DNA from: JALHUB01 sp963719465
GTDB taxonomy: Bacteria; Chloroflexota; Dehalococcoidia; DSTF01; JALHUB01
Direction of reading: 5' to 3'
Length of the DNA stretch: 64,000 nucleotides
NCBI GenBank assembly: GCA_963719465.1
Contig: OY970386.1
Location: 744,001-808,000 of the forward strand
The notes under the pieces were generated by a model that saw nothing but the letters and a program-made list of their open reading frames with translations, searched no databases and was not told the origin of the DNA. Made by a program: the position numbers and the translations under genes. Shown piece after piece: positions 17,690 through 27,195 of this stretch (the first letter of the stretch is position 1; the number at the start of each line of letters is the position of its first letter).

Positions 17690-20524
17690 TCACAAGTCGA
17701 GGCGAAATCCCCGGCCTCTTACTGTCACAATGTAGAGCTTGGAAGCGCCGGCCGCCCGCAGCCGGTCGCGGACGCGGTGCACCAGGGCGTCCACCGCCTC
17801 GTCCGAGACGCCGCCCAGCGCCTCCGGCCAGGCGCGATTGATGATGTCGTCACGCAGGCAGAGCTTGCCGGCATTCTCGAACAGACAGGCCAGCAGCGAG
17901 TACTGCTCGCGCGAGAGCGGCGGCATCATCTCCCTGCCCTTGACGAAGACCTGCTGCGTCACCCGGTTGACGTACAGCTCCTGCTCCTCGAGCGGCTCCG
18001 CTGGTAGCATCGGCAGGCGTTCCGCTCCTGCCGCCACCGGCACCGCTTCCGGCGCCGCCACACGAACGCGACGACGACGCACGAACACGAACGCGACCAC
18101 GCCCACGGCCGCAGCCGCAGCCAGCGAAGTCGAGAGGACGATGGGCAGCAGCAGGTCTCCGCTGCCTGTTCCGCCGGCGGCTGTGAGGCTCTGGACGGTC
18201 AGCGGCTCCGCCGACCACGTCAGGTCGCCGCTCTTTACCGTCAAGGCCACGTTTCCCGCCTCAACGATCGTCCCCTTCGCGCTCGCGACGCCGTCTGTCG
18301 TTTCGCTCGCCAGGTCCTGCACGGTGCCGTCGGGAAGGGTCAGCATAAAGTCCACCGCGGTGCCGTTGGGCACGCGATGCCCGTTCTTCGCCTGCAGCGG
18401 CGCCGTAAGCGCTATCGTGAACGGCTCGCCGACAAGCGGCGGCGACGGGTCGACGCTGATCGTCGGCGTTTGATTGGGGTCGGCGGTGACGGCGTCGCTG
18501 AGATCGTTCACCACGTAGCCCTCGTAGATGTAGTCGACGGGCAGCTTGCCGCTGGTCACGCCGTCGCGCAGAATCGTCGGATCCTGGAACAGGACCTTCA
18601 ACGTCGCCTTCAGAGAAGGCTCGATCTTGCTGTAGGCCGCGACGAACAGATTCACGTTGCGCAGCTCGCCGGAGTCGAGGTGGTACGGCGAATTGTAGGC
18701 GAAAACGACGACTTTCTTGGTGCGCAGGTCGAACATCGCCGGGCCGCTGCGCAGGAAGTCCTTCACCACGCTCGACGAGGGATAGTTGGGGTCCGGCTCC
18801 AGGAACGCGAAGACGATCCAGCCCGCGTCCTCCACCGCCTTCTTCACGGCCGGATCCCCCTTGTTCTGCAGCACCGCGCCGAGCTGGCTGAAGCTGATCG
18901 TGTTCAAGTTCGCCGCCGGCACGCGGTCCGGGAACATCGACTCGGTCAGGCTTGCCAGCTTGCCGCGCGGCCAGGGCGGTGGGTAAGCCGTATCGCTGCC
19001 GGCAGAGCAGTCGTCGTCATCCCAGCACTCGACGAACAGAATATGGTCGGAGGCGCCCGGCACGGGCATCTGCCCCTGAAGGTCCTCCACCGTCGTCGGC
19101 CGGATCAGCGTCAGCGCGTCCTCGGCTATCAACGTCACCGTCGCCAGACTGTCCGGCTGGCCGACCTTGCCCTGGTAGTCCGGCGTCTTCGTTATCGTTG
19201 CCGTGTCGAAGCCGCCGTAGAGCCGGTATTTCAGCGTCAGGACGCGCTGGGCAGCGTCGTCGATGCGCGCTTTCACGGCGGGATCGGCGTTGTAGCGAGC
19301 GACCAGGTAGTCGACGGTCGCGCCCAGCTCCTCCCACTGCCAGGGGCGGATCAGCGGCAGCACGTCGTTGCCGCCCATCAGCGCCTCCAGCGCCAGCTCC
19401 TGCTGCGGGTACGTGCCGAACTTCTCCTGCGCGTACGCTTCCACCGCGCCGGTCGCCAGGTCGTCCGCGACGGTCACGCCACCCGCCTGCCGCCAGGCCG
19501 CGAAGTTCGGCAGCCCGAAGAAGGACTGCATGCAGGTGGGGCTGAAGCCCACCGGCGTCCCGGCGTCGCAGCCCGCCACCTCCGAGTAGCTGAGGTGCGA
19601 GATCATGATGCCGTCGGCGGTCCCCCTGTCGCCGGGCTGGCCCTGCGATACGTCGGCGAAGGGAAGCAGGTCGACCTTGGCGAGCATGTCCAGCGTCTTC
19701 CCGACCACAACCGGCACGTCGACGGATTCGACGGAGCGCGTGCTTTCGCCGTGCCCGGGGAAGTGCTTGGCGACCGCCGCCAGCTTGCCGCCGCTGCATT
19801 GCTGCATGCCGCTCACGTAAGCCTCGCCCATCTCGCCGACCCAGTTGGGATCGCCGCCGAACACGCGGATCCCCTGGTCGCCGGCGCCGCCCGAGCGCGG
19901 CAAATCCAGCACGTCGAGGTCGGGACCGAACAGCATGTTGACGCCGACAGCCGACAGCTCCTGCCCGACGATGCAGCCGACCTTCTCCGCCTGCGCCGGG
20001 TCGAACGTGGCGCCGATGGTCATGTTGCTGGGGATCGGCGTGAAGCGGTTCAGCAGCCGCGTCGTCGGGCGGTCGTCGCCCTCGTGATCGATGCTCACGA
20101 ACAGCGGCAGGCAGTACGAGACGCCATCGACGCTGACGGTCTCAGAGGAGCAGGCGGCCTTCTGCAGGTCGCTCGTCAGCGTGGCGACCTGGGCCGGCGT
20201 GTCGGGGTTAGGGTCGGCGGGAAAGCCGCAGCCCTGCTGGTCATAGTTGGTGCCGTTGAAAATGTTGCACGTCGCCTGGCTGAGATAGACGCCGCCGATC
20301 TGGTTATCCTTGATGAACTGCTGCACATCCGGCGTCACCTCGTCGCCCTGGAAGCCGCTGATGAAGAGCTGGTCGACCTTTTGCCGCGGCGTCATCGCGG
20401 CGAGGACTTTTGCAACAACGTCCGTTGCTCCCGGCGTCTGGGCGCCAGCGCGTGCCAGTGCGCCCGGCGCCTTAAGGAACACGCCGCAGAGAAGAAGCGC
20501 TAATAGGAGTCGTCGGCGAGCCAT
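17690..20524 (-). CDS. Membrane GH3-like protein fused to a cytoplasmic winged-helix DNA-binding domain
   Basis: A 944-residue protein with a signal peptide (1-25), a GH3/NagZ-like domain (about 45-420), further extracytoplasmic domains, one membrane helix (about 788-812) followed by RRRR, and an OmpR/PhoB-type winged helix (about 840-944; LSREQYSLLACLFENAGKL and IVTVRGRGFRLDL). The predicted topology is outside-membrane-inside. KHFPGHG (about 253) and VADDLATGA (about 352) resemble NagZ, but the Asp-Ser-His loop that supplies the catalytic acid reads GESTRSVES, so hydrolysis may be lost. It could be a wall-fragment or sugar-sensing transcription factor. ATG 20524 is preferred over TTG 20542. 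Confidence 0.85.
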   Translation of the reverse strand: MARRRLLLALLLCGVFLKAPGALARAGAQTPGATDVVAKVLAAMTPRQKVDQLFISGFQGDEVTPDVQQFIKDNQIGGVYLSQATCNIFNGTNYDQQGCGFPADPNPDTPAQVATLTSDLQKAACSSETVSVDGVSYCLPLFVSIDHEGDDRPTTRLLNRFTPIPSNMTIGATFDPAQAEKVGCIVGQELSAVGVNMLFGPDLDVLDLPRSGGAGDQGIRVFGGDPNWVGEMGEAYVSGMQQCSGGKLAAVAKHFPGHGESTRSVESVDVPVVVGKTLDMLAKVDLLPFADVSQGQPGDRGTADGIMISHLSYSEVAGCDAGTPVGFSPTCMQSFFGLPNFAAWRQAGGVTVADDLATGAVEAYAQEKFGTYPQQELALEALMGGNDVLPLIRPWQWEELGATVDYLVARYNADPAVKARIDDAAQRVLTLKYRLYGGFDTATITKTPDYQGKVGQPDSLATVTLIAEDALTLIRPTTVEDLQGQMPVPGASDHILFVECWDDDDCSAGSDTAYPPPWPRGKLASLTESMFPDRVPAANLNTISFSQLGAVLQNKGDPAVKKAVEDAGWIVFAFLEPDPNYPSSSVVKDFLRSGPAMFDLRTKKVVVFAYNSPYHLDSGELRNVNLFVAAYSKIEPSLKATLKVLFQDPTILRDGVTSGKLPVDYIYEGYVVNDLSDAVTADPNQTPTISVDPSPPLVGEPFTIALTAPLQAKNGHRVPNGTAVDFMLTLPDGTVQDLASETTDGVASAKGTIVEAGNVALTVKSGDLTWSAEPLTVQSLTAAGGTGSGDLLLPIVLSTSLAAAAAVGVVAFVFVRRRRVRVAAPEAVPVAAGAERLPMLPAEPLEEQELYVNRVTQQVFVKGREMMPPLSREQYSLLACLFENAGKLCLRDDIINRAWPEALGGVSDEAVDALVHRVRDRLRAAGASKLYIVTVRGRGFRLDL

Positions 20525-20578
20525 GCTGGGAAGAATATACAATGTGGGAGCGCTGATGCATAGAGGTCTCAGGAACTA

Positions 20579-22078
20579 TCAGGAGACGGCCCAGCCTCTG
20601 GCCCGCTCCACCGCCCGCTTCCAGCCCGCGTACATCTCCTCCCGCCGCGAGGCGTCCATCTGCGGCTCGAACACGCGGTCGGCGCTCCAGAGCCGCGCCA
20701 GCTCGTCGCAGTCGGACCAGACGCCGACGCCCAGCCCGGCCAGAAACGCCGCGCCCAGCGCCGTCGTCTCCAGCACCGCCGACCGAACGACGGGACGTCC
20801 CAGAATATCCGCCTGAATCTGCATCAGCAGATTGTTGCGCGCGGCGCCGCCGTCGACGCGCAGCTCCGGAATGCTGATGCCCGACTCTCGCTCCATCGCC
20901 TCCACCACGTCGCGGGATTGAAAACCCATCGCGTCCAGCGTCGCCCGAGCGATATGGGCTGCAGTCGTTCCGCGCGTCATGCCGACGATGGTCCCGCGGG
21001 CGTACTGGTCCCAGTAGGGCGCGCCCATCCCAACGAATGCTGGCACCAGGTAGACGCCGTCGCTCGACTCGACGCTGGAAGCGAGCGATTCCACCTCGCT
21101 TGACCGCCCGATAATGCCGAGGCCGTCCCGCAGCCAGGCCACCGCCGCGCCGGTAACGAAGATGCTTCCCTCCAGCGCATACGCGAGCTTGCCGCTGATC
21201 TGCGAAGCGACAGTGGCCAGCATAGTCTCCGAGGGCGTAACGTGGTCGCCCGTATGCGTCAGAACGAACGAGCCCGTGCCGTAGGTATTCTTCGTCATGC
21301 CGGGATCGAAGCAGCCCTGGCCGAAAAGCGATGCCTGCTGATCGCCGGCAATCCCGGCCACCGGCGCCTCGATGCCAAGCAGCGCCTTATTCGCCGTGCC
21401 GACGATGCCGCTGGACGGCCGGACCTCCGGCAGGACGGCCGCAGAGATGTCGAGCAGGCGCAGGAGGTCGTCATCCCAGGCGCCGCGACGCAGGTCATAG
21501 AGCATTGTCCGAGACGCGTTCGTGGCGTCGGTCACGTGGACGCGGCCGCCGGTAAGGCGATAGATAAGCCAGCTATCGACCGTGCCGAAGGCCAGCTCGC
21601 CGCGCTCCGCCTTCTTTCGCGCCCCATCGACGTTGTCCAGCAGCCAGCGCAGCTTCGTCCCCGAGAAGTAGGCGTCGAGGACCAGCCCCGTGCGCTCCCG
21701 GACGAAAGGTTCGAGGCCCTGGGCGCGCATCTCGTCGCACAGCCCGGCCGTGCGGCGGCACTGCCAGACGATGGCGTTGTAGATCGGCCGGCCCGTGGCG
21801 CGCTCCCAGACGATCGTCGTCTCCCGCTGGTTCGTGATGCCAATCGCCGCCACGTCGGACGCGTCGATGCCCGCCTGAGACGCCTTGCGAAGCGCATCCT
21901 GGGCGGCCAGAAGCTGCGACGACCAGATCTGCTCCGGGTCGTGCTCCACCCAGCCGCTCTGCGGATAGATCTGACGGAAGGGATGAGCGGCTTCGACGAC
22001 CGGCTTCCCCGCTTCGTCGAACAGCACCGCGCGGGAGCTGGAAGTCCCCTGGTCAAGCGAAAGGATGTAGCGTGACAT
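20579..22078 (-). CDS. glpK: Glycerol kinase
   Basis: Phosphorylates glycerol to glycerol 3-phosphate in the cytosol. It is 499 residues, the usual length. FGGY family signatures: N-terminal LSLDQGTSSSRAVLFD, ITNQRETTIVWERATGRP, and DAYFSGTKLRWLLDNV. The C-terminal FGGY part has YGTGSFVLTHTG and ELRVDGGAARNNLLMQIQAD. It lies upstream of the GH3/winged-helix gene on the same strand with a 54-bp gap, and divergent from pyk. No glpF or glpD is next to it. Confidence 0.96.
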   Translation of the reverse strand: MSRYILSLDQGTSSSRAVLFDEAGKPVVEAAHPFRQIYPQSGWVEHDPEQIWSSQLLAAQDALRKASQAGIDASDVAAIGITNQRETTIVWERATGRPIYNAIVWQCRRTAGLCDEMRAQGLEPFVRERTGLVLDAYFSGTKLRWLLDNVDGARKKAERGELAFGTVDSWLIYRLTGGRVHVTDATNASRTMLYDLRRGAWDDDLLRLLDISAAVLPEVRPSSGIVGTANKALLGIEAPVAGIAGDQQASLFGQGCFDPGMTKNTYGTGSFVLTHTGDHVTPSETMLATVASQISGKLAYALEGSIFVTGAAVAWLRDGLGIIGRSSEVESLASSVESSDGVYLVPAFVGMGAPYWDQYARGTIVGMTRGTTAAHIARATLDAMGFQSRDVVEAMERESGISIPELRVDGGAARNNLLMQIQADILGRPVVRSAVLETTALGAAFLAGLGVGVWSDCDELARLWSADRVFEPQMDASRREEMYAGWKRAVERARGWAVS

Positions 22079-22182
22079 GAGCTGCTCCTGGCGCTTTTCG
22101 ACAGTATAGAGTCAAGGCCGCATGGGAGCCAGGCATGGGCCGACGCCGACGCTTGGAGTATCATCCAGAGCAGAGGCGCAGG

Positions 22183-23610
22183 ATGCCCGCATTCCGAAGG
22201 ACGAAGATCGTCGTCACCCTGGGCCCGGCAACCGACCGCGGCGAGACGCTGCGCCACCTCATCGAAGCCGGCGCCGACGTCGCCCGCCTCAACTTCTCCC
22301 ACGACAATAGCGACTCCCATGCCGCCCGCATCGCGAGCATCCGCCAACTGGCCGGCGAGACCGGGCGGGTCGTCGCCGTCATGCAGGACCTGCAGGGCCC
22401 GCGCATCCGGACCGGCCCCCTCGTCGATGGGCACGCCGTCATGTTGCGCGAAGGCGCGTCGCTAATCCTGACGACTCAGCCGGTCGCCGGCACAGCCGAG
22501 CGCGTCTCGACGAACTTCGCGCAGTTGCCGCAGGCCGTGGCCGCCGGCGACCGCGTCCTCATCAACGACGGCCTCCTCGAGCTGCGCGTCGAGCGCGTAG
22601 CCGGCGACGATGTGCGCTGCACGGTCGTTCACGGCGGCAGACTGGCCGAGCACAAAGGCATAAACCTGCCACAGGCGCGCATCGCCATCGCCGGGCTGAC
22701 GGACAAGGATCGCGACGACCTCCGCTTCGGGCTGTCGAAGGGTGTGGACATGGTCGCGCTCAGCTTCGTCTCCGGACCGGAGGATGCCCGCGAAGCGCGC
22801 CGGATAATCAACGATAGCGGTCAGCGGGTTCCCCTGCTCGCGAAGATCGAGCGGCCGCAGGCGCTGGAGCGGCTAGACGCCGTGCTCCGCGCTTTCGACG
22901 GTGTGATGGTCGCCCGCGGCGACCTGGCGATCGAGGTGTCGGCGGAGGTGGTGCCGGTCGCCCAGAAGCGCATCATCGAGCGGGCGAACTACTTCGGCAA
23001 GCCCGTCATCACCGCCACGCAGATGCTCGAATCAATGACTCGCAATCCTTCGCCCACGCGCGCCGAGGCCTCGGACGTCGCGAACGCCGTTCTCGACGGC
23101 ACGGACGCGGTGATGCTTAGCGGGGAGACGGCGGTCGGCAAGTACCCCGTCCAGTCGGTGGAGGCGATGGACCGCATCATCTGTGAGGCGGAGACCCTGG
23201 CAATGCCCGTCGTCTCCACGGGCGTAAGGTATCGCCGCACCCACGCCCACGCCGTATGCGACGCTGCCGTCACGCTCGTTCGCGACATCGAGGCAAGCGC
23301 ACTGGCGGCGCATACGCGCTCCGGCCGTACGGCGCAGATCCTCTCCAAGCTGCGCCCGCCGTCGCCCATCTTCGCTCTGACCGAACGCGAGCCGATAGCG
23401 CGCAGGCTGGCCCTCTGGCGCGGAGTCGTGCCGCTGGTGATCAAGCGGCGCAATCGCGGCGAGGAGATGTTCAACTGCATCGCCCGCGAGCTCGGGGTGC
23501 GGCGGGTTGTCGAAGACGGCGGCATCGCGGTCGTCGTAGGCACGGCGCCGCAAGGGCCACCTGGCCACACCAACTTCATCCGCCTCCTGCATGTCGGCAG
23601 CAGCCGCTAG
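22183..23610 (+). CDS. pyk: Pyruvate kinase
   Basis: Last step of glycolysis, phosphoenolpyruvate plus ADP to pyruvate plus ATP. It is 475 residues with the barrel opening TKIVVTLGPATDR, then RLNFSHDN, a B domain (about 70-165), and the active-site blocks AKIERPQALERL, VARGDLAIE and ITATQMLESMTRNPSPTRAE. The C-terminal alpha/beta domain is present. ATG 22183 is used because AGAGG (22172-22176) lies six bases upstream; an in-frame ATG at 22135 lacks such a signal. Confidence 0.96.
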   Translation: MPAFRRTKIVVTLGPATDRGETLRHLIEAGADVARLNFSHDNSDSHAARIASIRQLAGETGRVVAVMQDLQGPRIRTGPLVDGHAVMLREGASLILTTQPVAGTAERVSTNFAQLPQAVAAGDRVLINDGLLELRVERVAGDDVRCTVVHGGRLAEHKGINLPQARIAIAGLTDKDRDDLRFGLSKGVDMVALSFVSGPEDAREARRIINDSGQRVPLLAKIERPQALERLDAVLRAFDGVMVARGDLAIEVSAEVVPVAQKRIIERANYFGKPVITATQMLESMTRNPSPTRAEASDVANAVLDGTDAVMLSGETAVGKYPVQSVEAMDRIICEAETLAMPVVSTGVRYRRTHAHAVCDAAVTLVRDIEASALAAHTRSGRTAQILSKLRPPSPIFALTEREPIARRLALWRGVVPLVIKRRNRGEEMFNCIARELGVRRVVEDGGIAVVVGTAPQGPPGHTNFIRLLHVGSSR

Positions 23611-23707
23611 ACAAGAATCAGCTTTCGCTTCGGAAACGCCACTGCCCCTCTGCACACGTCGTCCGTTTGGCCGATTATTCAGTGGAAGCCGTCGTAACCT
23701 GATGTAG

Positions 23708-23777
23708 GGGAGGTCTTTAGACCTCCCGGTCGAACCCGTGAGGAAAAGGTCTGTGGCGGAAGGTCTGTAGACCTCCC
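23708..23777 (+). repeat. Pair of GGGAGGTCT palindromes
   Basis: GGGAGGTCTTTAGACCTCCC at 23708-23727 is a perfect 9-bp-arm palindrome. A second, slightly decayed copy (GGAAGGTCT GT AGACCTCCC) lies at 23758-23777, just before the next gene. Identical or one-base-different copies occur at 41589-41608 and 53616-53635, all preceded by GTAGG. Confidence 0.75.
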
Positions 23778-23785
23778 GTAAACCC

Positions 23786-24259
23786 ATGAAGAAAGCTGAA
23801 GCCTACAAAGTCCTCAACATCCAGCCACCCGCCGGCCGGCGTCAGGTCGAGAAGGCTTACTGGGAGCAGGCGCACGAGTGCCGCGACGACTCCGAGCAGA
23901 AGCCGAACGCGCGCGAGCGGCTGCTGGAGCTCAACGAAGCATATTCGATCCTGACGAATCGGGAGCGGCTGGCCCCGCTGGAGCTCGTCGAGGAGCAGCC
24001 GCAGCAGCAGCAACGGGAATACCAACACGAGGCCCAGCAGAACCTCTGGCTTGTCGCCTGGGAAGGGCTCGTGTCCTGGGTGCGAGCGTTCGTCAAGAGC
24101 ACCGCCGCGCGCTGGCCGGAACGAGGCTCGGAGATCGCCGCCCTTACAGTTTGCCTGCTCGGCCTGGCGATACTGGCGATCATTCACGCCGCCATTCCAT
24201 CGACGCTGCTGGTCCTGGCGGCCGGTCTCGTCATCATCCGCGCGCCCTGGCGACGCTAG
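23786..24259 (+). CDS. J-domain-like membrane protein lacking HPD
   Basis: A 157-residue protein. Residues 1-58 resemble a DnaJ J-domain (AEAYKVLNIQPPAGRRQVEKAY, and NEAYSILTNRERL), but the loop between helices II and III has no His-Pro-Asp, so DnaK stimulation is unlikely. A Gln-rich linker leads to two hydrophobic segments (about 112-130 and 134-152). Function unknown. The stop TAG shares the CTAG at 24256-24259 with the stop of the convergent holin-like gene. Confidence 0.65.
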   Translation: MKKAEAYKVLNIQPPAGRRQVEKAYWEQAHECRDDSEQKPNARERLLELNEAYSILTNRERLAPLELVEEQPQQQQREYQHEAQQNLWLVAWEGLVSWVRAFVKSTAARWPERGSEIAALTVCLLGLAILAIIHAAIPSTLLVLAAGLVIIRAPWRR

Positions 24260-24711
24260 GCGGCGAAGAAGCGACCCCAACGTCGCTCCCGTCGCAAGAC
24301 GGCGGCGGCGATGAAGTACACACCCGAGACCACAAGCGAGCCCAAAAGCGCCGCCACGAACCCATCGACGTGAAAGCCGATGCTCAGCTTTCCGGATATC
24401 CATGCCGTGAAGGCGAACACCAGCGCGTTGATCACGATGGTGAAGAGGCCCAGCGTTAATACCTCCAGCGGGCAGGTCAGCAGGATCAGCAGCGGGCGCA
24501 AAACCGCCCGCACCACCATGAAGATCGCCGCCGCCGGCAACAGCGCCTGCCAGCCATCGATGTCCACGCCGCGTACGAGGGCGGCCGCCGCCAGCAGCGC
24601 CAGCATCGTCACGCCCCAGCGCACGGCCAGCCGAACGATCCAGGGGACGTCCAATAGCTCCCAGCGCGGCTCCGTCTCTCCCCAGTAACGGACGATGATC
24701 ATCCGCCTCAT
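24256..24711 (-). CDS. Phage-holin-4 superfamily membrane protein
   Basis: A 151-residue, four-helix protein of the PF04020 type (called mycobacterial phage holin superfamily, usually chromosomal and of unknown role). The typical run AVLRPLLILLTCPLEVLTLG and the following INALVFAFTAWI helix are clear. The start at 24711 (MRRMIIVRYWG) is chosen over 24759, whose extra residues are unlike the family. It overlaps the convergent J-like gene by four bases. Confidence 0.8.
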   Translation of the reverse strand: MRRMIIVRYWGETEPRWELLDVPWIVRLAVRWGVTMLALLAAAALVRGVDIDGWQALLPAAAIFMVVRAVLRPLLILLTCPLEVLTLGLFTIVINALVFAFTAWISGKLSIGFHVDGFVAALLGSLVVSGVYFIAAAVLRRERRWGRFFAA

Positions 24712-24823
24712 GAGCTGAGTATAGCAAAGAGCAGCGCCGGTGCGTCGGCTCTTTCCCACCGCCTTGATGGTGACTCCAGCCTCGGCTACCCTTGGAGAAA
24801 CCGCCTGAAACAGGGAGACATCT

Positions 24824-26363
24824 TTGCGTTACGTCCAACGGCAAATGGGCCGGCTGAGCCATGCCGCAGAAGGGCCCAATTACAAGTGGTGGGCCTTCAC
24901 CGCCGTCTCCATCGGCATCTTCATGTCGACGCTGGACGTCAGCATCGTCAACATCTCGTTGCCGCGCATCATGGCCGGCGTCAACGCCAGCTTCGACGCG
25001 ATCCAGTGGGTCGTCCTGGCCTACCTGCTGACGATAACCTCGCTTCTACTCGCCTTCGGCCGCCTGGCTGACCTGACGAGCCGCAAGACCATCTACATCG
25101 CCGGATTCGCCGTCTTCGTGCTCGGCAACCTGGCCGCCGGCCTCTCTCGCAACATCGGCGATCTGACGGCTGCGCGCGCCTTCGCCGGCATCGGCGGCGC
25201 CATGATCCAGGCCAACAGCGTCGCCATCACCGCCGCCGTCTTTCCGCCGGAGCAGCGGGGCACGGCGCTTGGGCTGAACGGCACAATCGTCGCCGCCGGC
25301 CTTGTCGCCGGACCGACCATCGGCGGCCTCATCACCGGCGCCTTCGGCTGGCGCTGGGTGTTCTTCATCGCCATCCCGGTCGGGCTGCTGGCTATCCCGT
25401 TCGCCCTGGCCGTCATCCAGGAGAAGCACATCTCCACCACGACGCGCCGCCGCGAGCCCTTCGACTGGGCTGGTTCGATCCTGTGGGCCGCATCTCTCTT
25501 TTCCCTTGTCTTCGCCCTTAACCAGGGCTCGTCGATGGGCTGGAGCTCGCCCGTTATCGTCTCGATGTTCGTGGCCAGCGGCGTGCTCATCGTCGCCTTC
25601 GTCGCCGTCGAGCTCCGTTCGGCTTTCCCGACGATTCAGCTAGGCCTGTTCCGTGTCTGGGGCTTTTCAGCCGGCTCGACCGCGCTCTTCTGCAGCTTCA
25701 CCAGCCAGCAAATACCGGTCTTCCTGATGCCGTTCTACCTCCAGATCGTTCGCGGCATGAGTCCACAGGGCGCCGGCGTGCTCCTCACCGCTGTCGCGCT
25801 GGCGATGGCGCTGGTGGCGCCCGTCAGCGGCCGCCTCTCCGACCGCTACGGCTCGCGCGGGCTTTCCACCGCCGGCCTTCTGATCATTGTCGCCGGCTTC
25901 TTCTTCCTCGTTCGCACCACCACCGCCAGCCACAACGACCTTCCGCTTATCGGAACGTTGATCCTGATCGGCCTGGGGCTGGGGCTCTTTCAGTCGCCGA
26001 ACAACAACTTCATATTCGCCTCCGTCCCGCGGCACCAGTACGGCATCGCCTCCGGCTTCATCGCGACGATCCGTACCGCGGCCAGTTCCGTTGGCGTCGG
26101 GATCTGGGGAGCGATGGAGAACGTCCGCGCTCACGCGCCACGGCCTCACCAGCAACCTGGAGGCAGCCGCTTTCAACCCGGCCCTTTCGGGCAAAGTGAC
26201 GCCCGTCTTCATCGACGGCCTCCACGCTGCAATCTACGCGGCGATAGCGGTGCTCCTGGTCGGCGTCGTATTCTCCGCATTACGCGGACCGAAGCCGTCG
26301 CAGCAGCAACTAGGAGCGCCGACCAGCCAATCGAACCGGCCGGAAGAGCGAAATGTCCGTTGA
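24824..26363 (+). CDS. DHA2-type (EmrB/QacA-like) MFS exporter, frameshifted near the end
   Basis: A drug:H+ antiporter-like permease with about 14 helices. Signatures are STLDVSIVNISLPRIMAG in helix 1 and GRLADLTSRKTIY in the first cytoplasmic loop. TTG at 24824 has AGGGAGA five bases upstream. The frame breaks at 26119-26125 (GAACGTC): removing one A gives GACGTC, reads IWGAMETSALTRHGLTSNL, and continues through a last helix to the stop at 26363 (512 residues). I treat this as one gene with a likely sequence error. It overlaps the next gene by 11 bases. Confidence 0.88.
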
Positions 26364-27195
26364 GCAATCGATAGGGGTGATCTTCAGCGCCGGCATACTG
26401 GCCGGGCTGCTCGGCTCGATGACCGGCCTGGGCGGCGGCGCCCTCATCGTGCCCCTGCTGACCATCGGCTTCGGCCTCGACATTCGCGTCGCCGTCGGCG
26501 CCAGCATCGTCTCGATCATCGCCACCTCCAGCGGCGCCGCCGCCGCCTACGTCCGCGACCACCTGACGAACATTCGAATCGGCATGCTCCTGGAACTCGG
26601 AACCACGCTCGGCGGGCTCAGCGGCGCCTATTTGACGACGTATCTTCCGAGCGGTGCCCTCTTCGTCATGTTCGGCGCTGTCCTGCTCGTATCCGTTCTG
26701 CCCACGGCGCGACGGCTGGGCGAGGAGCTGCCTGTCGGCGTCGTCAACGACCGCCTGGCGGGAGTCCTGAAGCTGGCCGCCAGCTATCCCGATCGGGTGG
26801 TCGGCTCAGAGATCGCCTACCAGGTGCGGGGCGTGCCCGCCGGCTTCTCCATGATGTACTTTGCCGGTGTCTTCTCCGGGCTGCTCGGCATCGGCGCCGG
26901 CGCGCTCAAGGTGCTGGCCATGGACACCTTCATGCGTCTGCCGATGAAGGTTTCGACGGCGACGAGCAATTTCATGATCGGCGTCACGGCGGCGGCCAGC
27001 GCCGGCGTCTACTTCTGGCGCGGCAACGTCGTGCCGGCGGTCGCGGCGCCCGTGGCCCTGGGCGTGCTCATCGGCGCCTCGGCCGGGGCGCAGGCGCTCC
27101 TGCGTTTTCCCAACATCGCGGTGCGCCTGATATTCATCCCCGTGTTGCTGGCCGTCGGCATCGAGATGCTCTTGCGCGGCTTGGGGGTGGCGTAG
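26353..27195 (+). CDS. TauE/SafE-family membrane exporter
   Basis: A 280-residue protein of the sulfite/organosulfonate exporter family (formerly DUF81), with eight or nine helices and the two internal-repeat motifs GLLGSMTGLGGGALIVPLL (near residue 20) and GLLGIGAGALKVLAMD (near 180). The substrate is unknown. It starts inside the end of the DHA2 gene and is followed immediately by a DUF1634 gene, a pairing seen in many genomes, so the two probably form one transport unit. Confidence 0.9.
   Translation: MSVEQSIGVIFSAGILAGLLGSMTGLGGGALIVPLLTIGFGLDIRVAVGASIVSIIATSSGAAAAYVRDHLTNIRIGMLLELGTTLGGLSGAYLTTYLPSGALFVMFGAVLLVSVLPTARRLGEELPVGVVNDRLAGVLKLAASYPDRVVGSEIAYQVRGVPAGFSMMYFAGVFSGLLGIGAGALKVLAMDTFMRLPMKVSTATSNFMIGVTAAASAGVYFWRGNVVPAVAAPVALGVLIGASAGAQALLRFPNIAVRLIFIPVLLAVGIEMLLRGLGVA

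Noticed and set aside
18377..20503. A 708-codon open frame opposite the GH3 gene
   Set aside because: Arg/His/Val-rich translation with no domain or signal. It is the antisense shadow of a high-GC gene, as are the other long antisense frames (for example 11076-12515, 45395-47245).
24256..24711. Prophage indicated by the holin-like gene
   Set aside because: PF04020 proteins are mostly chromosomal membrane proteins, and no other phage gene is nearby.
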